A stretch of 64,000 nt of DNA, from NCBI GenBank assembly GCA_001507425.1, contig LMAJ01000017.1, positions 121,885-185,884 of the forward strand, given 5' to 3'. The notes beneath the pieces are model-generated. The model was not told the DNA's origin. It saw nothing but the letters and a program-made list of their open reading frames with translations, and did no database searches. The position numbers were made by a program, and so were the translations under genes. Below are positions 60,704 through 64,000 of this stretch, in pieces. The stretch is from Flavobacteriaceae bacterium CRH (GTDB lineage Bacteria > Bacteroidota > Bacteroidia > Flavobacteriales > Flavobacteriaceae). How positions within the stretch are numbered: position 1 is the stretch's first letter; each line of letters opens with the position of its first letter.

Positions 60704-61177
60704 ATGAAGAACATAATTTTTACCTTTATTCTTTTTTGTACTAGTTTTTTGATGGCACAAAAAAGTATTGTTTCTAAAGAAAAGGTAACACCGCCACAAA
60801 AAGTTAGAGATGCTTTTGAACGTGGATATCCCAACAAATTAGCAGTTTGGTCGTTGGAATATGGAGGAGATGATAATGATGAAATTAGGTACCAGGCAAA
60901 ATTTGATGTCTCAAATTATTCTAAAGGATTGGCGGTTTATGATAATTTAGGCTATCTAAAAGCATACGAATTGCAGATTCCGTTGAGCCAGCTTCCTGCA
61001 AAAGCACAGACTTATCTTAAAAATAATTATCCGGCGAAAGCGGTGCATGAAATTGCAGTAGTGGTAAATGATAAAAACAAAACAACTTATGAAGTGGGCG
61101 TAGAAAAAAAAGGCGTGTTTTATGATGTTGTCTTTGATAAAAACGGAGGCTTTGATGTCATAGTTCAGAAAGATTAA
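60704..61177 (+). CDS. Secreted PepSY-like protein
   Basis: 157 residues with a signal peptide (about 1-18, ends SFLMAQ). Two PepSY-like units follow: TPPQKVRDAFERGYPNKLAV with strands around YQAKFD, then PAKAQTYLKNNYPAKAVHEI with TYEVGVEKKGVFYDVVFD. This is the putative beta-lactamase-inhibitor-like PepSY family of Bacteroidota. It lies downstream of a LytTR pair and an RND operon, so an envelope-stress or metal-linked role is possible. Own terminator; monocistronic. Confidence 0.82.
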   Translation: MKNIIFTFILFCTSFLMAQKSIVSKEKVTPPQKVRDAFERGYPNKLAVWSLEYGGDDNDEIRYQAKFDVSNYSKGLAVYDNLGYLKAYELQIPLSQLPAKAQTYLKNNYPAKAVHEIAVVVNDKNKTTYEVGVEKKGVFYDVVFDKNGGFDVIVQKD

Positions 61178-61198
61178 ATTAAAATATATTTAAATAAT

Positions 61199-61230
61199 AA
61201 ACCCGACAGATTTTAATTTGTCGGGTTTTT
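61199..61230. terminator. Terminator between convergent genes
   Basis: AAACCCGACA / TGTCGGGTTT with a 10-nt loop and T-runs, between the PepSY gene and the minus-strand dehydrogenase. Confidence 0.88.
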
Positions 61231-61270
61231 GTTTTCCAGAATAATTCGATCAGAAACGAATTATATAAAA

Positions 61271-62035
61271 TTACAAATTCATTCCGCCAGAAACTTCAAT
61301 ACGTTGTGCGTTTACCCAACGTGCATCTTCGGTGCATAAAAAAGCAACTACACCGCCAATATCGTCTGGCAAACCAACTCTTCCTAAAGCTGTTATTGAG
61401 GCTAAACCTTTATTTAATTGTTCATTATCACGAACAACGCCGCCGCCAAAATCGGTTTCTATGGCGCCCGGAGCGACAACATTTACTTTAATTTGTCTTT
61501 GGCCTAATTCTTTTGCCTGATATTTTGTTAAGGTTTCGATCGCACCTTTCATAGACGCATAAGCTGCATAACCAGGAGATGAAAATCTTGCCAAACCGGT
61601 AGAAATATTGATAATTCCTCCACCATCATTCATGACATTCAAAGCTTTTTGGGTCAGGAAAAACGGGCCTTTAAATTGAATATTTGTCAATTGATCAAAC
61701 TCTTCTTCAGTTGTTCCGATGAAAGAATTATGAATTCCGATTCCGGCATTGTTTACCAGAAAATCAAATTTGTTAGTTTTAAAAGTATCTTTTAAAGTTG
61801 AAGAAATACCTTCGAAGAAAGCATTAAAAGTTTTAGAATCTGCCACATTTAGTTGAAGCGCGGCTGCTTTTTGACCTAAGTTTTCGATTTCTTTTACAAC
61901 TGAATCTGCTTCTTCTTTTTTACTGTTGTAAGTAATAATTACGTCGATTCCTTTTTTTGCAATTGCAATCGCCATATTTTTTCCTAAACCTCTGCTACCG
62001 CCGGTAACAAGAGCAATTTTTGTATTTACTGCCAT
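61271..62035 (-). CDS. Short-chain dehydrogenase/reductase
   Basis: 254 residues from MAVNTKIALVTGGSRGLG; the longer frame adds 17 basic residues without support. NAD(P)-binding TGGSRGLG at about 9-16, NNAG in FLVNNAGIGIHN, catalytic Ser/Tyr-x3-Lys in INISTGLARF..GYAAYASMKGA, C-terminal INVVAPGAIETDF and the end EVSGGMNL. Classical SDR, most like 3-oxoacyl-ACP-reductase-type enzymes. The substrate cannot be told. Confidence 0.88.
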   Translation of the reverse strand: MAVNTKIALVTGGSRGLGKNMAIAIAKKGIDVIITYNSKKEEADSVVKEIENLGQKAAALQLNVADSKTFNAFFEGISSTLKDTFKTNKFDFLVNNAGIGIHNSFIGTTEEEFDQLTNIQFKGPFFLTQKALNVMNDGGGIINISTGLARFSSPGYAAYASMKGAIETLTKYQAKELGQRQIKVNVVAPGAIETDFGGGVVRDNEQLNKGLASITALGRVGLPDDIGGVVAFLCTEDARWVNAQRIEVSGGMNL

Positions 62036-62081
62036 TTTATATTTGTTTTTTAATTTTGATTTCAATGTGAAAATATATTTA

Positions 62082-62217
62082 AACACATAGAAACATAGAT
62101 TTTTTTATTTTTTAAAAGAGTATAAAAAAGAAACTAGTTTCTTAACTCATAGCTATGTGTATTTAAGATAAATGAAATGCCTTTTTTACGTTTCTAAAAG
62201 CTATGTTTCTATGTGTT
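62082..62217. repeat. Inverted repeat AACACATAGAAACATAG
   Basis: A perfect 17-bp pair, 62082-62098 and 62201-62217, spans the spacer between the two dehydrogenase genes; an extra CATAGCTATGTG lies inside. No gene. Confidence 0.8.
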
Positions 62218-62237
62218 AGAAAATTTCAGACAAAGTG

Positions 62238-62963
62238 TTAATTTCCGTGAAGTGCATTAAATGAAGCTTTTAATTCCGGAACACTTGCGTTTAGTCTTGT
62301 TTCGCTGGTTCCAAAAGTAAGTTCGTCTTTTCCCTCTTTTATTTGTTCAAAGATGGATACGATAAAATCGCTCACGCTTGGGTGTGCATTGTGCAAACCA
62401 GCTCCGCCAAGATCAGTATTTAATGCCGGTGGAATAATTTCGATCACCTCAATATTTTTTGATTTCAATAAATGGCGAAGCGAAATCGTAAACGAACGGA
62501 AAAAAGCTTTTGTTGCTGAATAAACCGGAACTTTTGCAAAAGGCGAAAATGCCAGTCCCGAAGTTACATTCATTACCGTTGTAAGCGATTTTAGATTAAT
62601 GAATAATGAAGTTAAATGTAATGGAGCTTCGATGTTTGTGGCAAGTTCTGTTTTCATACTTTCGTAGAAATCAGCATCGGTTACCGAAACCCATTTCTGA
62701 ATTCCTGCGTTGTTGATTAAAATATTTAAATCAGGATGGTTTTCAGCAATCCACTCGTAAAGTGCAATGCGCTCTTTTTCATCTGATAAGTCGCATACTT
62801 TTGTAATTACGGTTGGGAATTTTGCTTTAACTTCATTTAAAACCGATTCTCTGCGTCCGCAAATAATCACGGTATTGTTTTCTTCAATAAATCTTTGGGT
62901 AAGTCCAAGTCCGATACCAGTTGCACCGCCCGTTATTAAAATTTTGTTGTTTGATAAATTCAT
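62238..62963 (-). CDS. Short-chain dehydrogenase (DltE-like)
   Basis: 241 residues. TGGATGIGLGL cofactor motif at about 11-21, ILINNAGIQKW, catalytic segment VTSGLAFSPFAKVPVYSATK with YxxxK, then VIEIIPPALNTDLGG. This is the SDR subgroup often labelled DltE-like oxidoreductase. Start MNLSNNKILITGG is clear. It sits on the same strand as the first SDR, separated by the inverted-repeat spacer, so the two may be expressed separately. The substrate is unknown. Confidence 0.88.
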   Translation of the reverse strand: MNLSNNKILITGGATGIGLGLTQRFIEENNTVIICGRRESVLNEVKAKFPTVITKVCDLSDEKERIALYEWIAENHPDLNILINNAGIQKWVSVTDADFYESMKTELATNIEAPLHLTSLFINLKSLTTVMNVTSGLAFSPFAKVPVYSATKAFFRSFTISLRHLLKSKNIEVIEIIPPALNTDLGGAGLHNAHPSVSDFIVSIFEQIKEGKDELTFGTSETRLNASVPELKASFNALHGN

Positions 62964-63118
62964 TTTTTCGATCTTTTAAATTGATAAGGCAAAGGTAGGG
63001 GCGAAGTATGTCCGGGGAATTGTAAATATCAAACCGATGTTTGCAAAATTCAAATCAGGTGAATAGTAAATTCCAATTTTTAAATTCCAAATTCCAATTC
63101 TAGTCGTATGTCTTTCGG

Positions 63119-63390
63119 AGCGGATTCGAAGGATTGATTAACGTTTACAGGCGTGTAATTGAACACGGATGACGCGGATTCGCAAGCGAAAACACGGATT
63201 ATTACGGATTTTTATTTAAGTGTAAAGTTTTTTTGTTGCCATTTTATTTCTTCCTGAGCGGATTTGAAGGATTGAATAACGTTTACAGGCGTGTAATTGG
63301 ACACGGATGACGCGGATTCGCAAGCGAAAACACGGATTATCACGGATTTTTTTAATTGTAAAGTTTTTTAATCCTTCGAATCCGCTCAGG
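63119..63390. repeat. 138-bp inverted-repeat element with a tandem partial copy
   Basis: The element spans 63253-63390 with ends CCTGAGCGGATTTGAAGG and CCTTCGAATCCGCTCAGG (about 21 bp, one mismatch). Inside are GTTTACAGGCGTGTAATT and GATTCGCAAGCGAAAACACG (with hairpin TTCGC-AA-GCGAA). The left 115 bp are repeated at 63119-63234, exactly 138 bp upstream. A related decayed core is at 33958-34012. An open frame across it (63216-63416, minus) is a shadow. Confidence 0.8.
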
Positions 63391-63406
63391 AGGACAAACT
63401 GGGCAA

Positions 63407-63499
63407 CAATCTTCAATCTTCAATCTAAAATCTAAAATCTAAAATCTAAAATCTAAAATCTAAAATCTAAAATCTAAAATCTAAAATCTAAAATCTAAA
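63407..63499. repeat. Heptamer tandem array (CAATCTT/AAAATCT)
   Basis: Three CAATCTT-type units from 63407, then ten TCTAAAA units at 63424-63493 and TCTAAA at 63494-63499, all in a 7-bp register. It ends in the shared CTAAA at the start of the Lys/Ala-rich open frame. Confidence 0.9.
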
Positions 63500-64000
63500 G
63501 CGGATGCAGAAGCACAACAAGCAAAAGTTGCCGCTGCTGCTAAAGTAAAAGCAGATCAAGAAGCACAACAAGCAAAACTTGAAGCTGATGCGAAAGCCAA
63601 AGCAGATATGCAAGCTTTACAAGAAAAACTGCTTGCTGATGCGAAAGTAAAAGCAGATGCTGAAGCAACTGCTAAAGCAATAGCCGATGCTGAAGCTAAA
63701 AAAATAGAAGAAGCAGAAGCTCAACAAGCAAAATTAGTTGCTGATGCGAAAGCTAAAGCGGATGCAGAAGCTTTAAAAGTAAAACAAGCTACTGAAGCAA
63801 AAGCTAAAGCAGATGAAGAAGTACGTCAAGCAAAATTAGCAGCTGATGCAAAAGCGAAAGCAGATGCAGAAGCACAACAAGCAAAACTAGCTGCAGACGC
63901 AAAAGCTAAAGCGGATGCAGAAGCATTGAAAATAAAACAAGCTACTGAAGCAAAAGCTAAAGCGGATGAAGAAGTACGTCAAGCAAAATTGGCAGCTGAT
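63485..64000 (+). CDS. Lys/Ala-rich repeat protein, partial, start missing
   Basis: An open frame of 172 codons from just after a TAA at 63482-63484 to the window end, without an ATG, GTG or TTG before the repeats. The protein is a TolA-like helical repeat: AKAKADAEAQQAKLAADAK and LKIKQATEAKAKADEEVRQA style units of ~22 residues, coiled-coil. The first codons (NLKS) come from the heptamer array, so the natural N-terminus is absent. Such repeats occur in large surface or motility-related proteins of Flavobacteriaceae. Either the gene is truncated here or the junction is an assembly artefact. Confidence 0.5.

Noticed and set aside
63216..63416. 66-codon minus-strand frame near the window end
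   Set aside because: Lies in the 138-bp repeat and reads through both copies of its ends.
1..64000. tRNA, rRNA, prophage or complete IS element
   Set aside because: No tRNA-like cloverleaf with CCA-end sequence, no rRNA stretch, no integrase, phage structural gene or transposase frame was found on either strand.

Overview
The window is AT-rich DNA from a member of the Bacteroidota, most likely Flavobacterium or a close Flavobacteriaceae relative. The signs are promoters of the TAnnTTTG type with little Shine-Dalgarno signal, a secreted nuclease with a type IX secretion (Por) C-terminal sorting domain, PorT-like outer-membrane barrels, a TonB-dependent receptor of the Bacteroidota type, a LytS/LytTR two-component pair and the large single-chain PurL. 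No rRNA, tRNA, CRISPR array, prophage or complete insertion sequence was found.

Layout. 0-7.7 kb: the 3' end of a TPR-like gene, an FN3-type lipoprotein divergent from an outer-membrane barrel gene, a long-chain acyl-CoA synthetase, a secreted unknown and a TonB-dependent receptor. 8-16 kb: purL, the T9SS nuclease and a beta-helix lipoprotein. 16-18.7 kb: a thioesterase plus isochorismate synthase pair (menaquinone branch) and an outer-membrane protein. 19-23 kb: a DUF6526-like membrane protein, a deoxyinosine-type DNA glycosylase, an AraC regulator and a MarR-GNAT fusion. 23-30 kb: a six-gene minus-strand operon, mlaE-mlaF-mlaD-asmA, followed by an iron-permease-like protein and an FAD oxidoreductase. 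30-33.6 kb: a two-domain glycosyltransferase, DUF1328, a small HMA-like protein and DoxX. 34-41 kb: a tripartite RND pump operon (adaptor, pump, outer-membrane factor) with a TetR regulator and five copies of one palindromic operator. 41-43 kb: a RelE/ParE toxin-antitoxin pair, a cupin and a CheY-like receiver.

42.9-52.8 kb is an accessory region of small orphan genes (immunity-like proteins, a DUF1877 protein, a DJ-1/PfpI protein, a TPR protein). Repeats are dense here: three full and several partial copies of a ~165-bp element with ~34-bp GC-rich terminal inverted repeats (REPIN-like), an eight-unit 21-bp tandem array, and two copies of a structured RNA-like leader. Each leader stands before a member of a 77-residue protein family, and one of those genes is frameshifted. 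Short C-terminal gene tails, two of them directly abutting a repeat element, precede three immunity-like or small membrane genes, which suggests decayed polymorphic-toxin cassettes.

52.8-61.2 kb: a second RND pump operon (TolC, pump, adaptor) divergent from a LytS-type kinase and LytTR regulator, followed by a PepSY-like secreted protein. The pump carries a perfect EF-hand-type loop in its central cytoplasmic segment. 61-63 kb: two short-chain dehydrogenases. 63-64 kb: a second inverted-repeat element, a heptamer tandem repeat, and a Lys/Ala-rich repeat protein that runs off the window and joins the heptamer repeat with no start codon.
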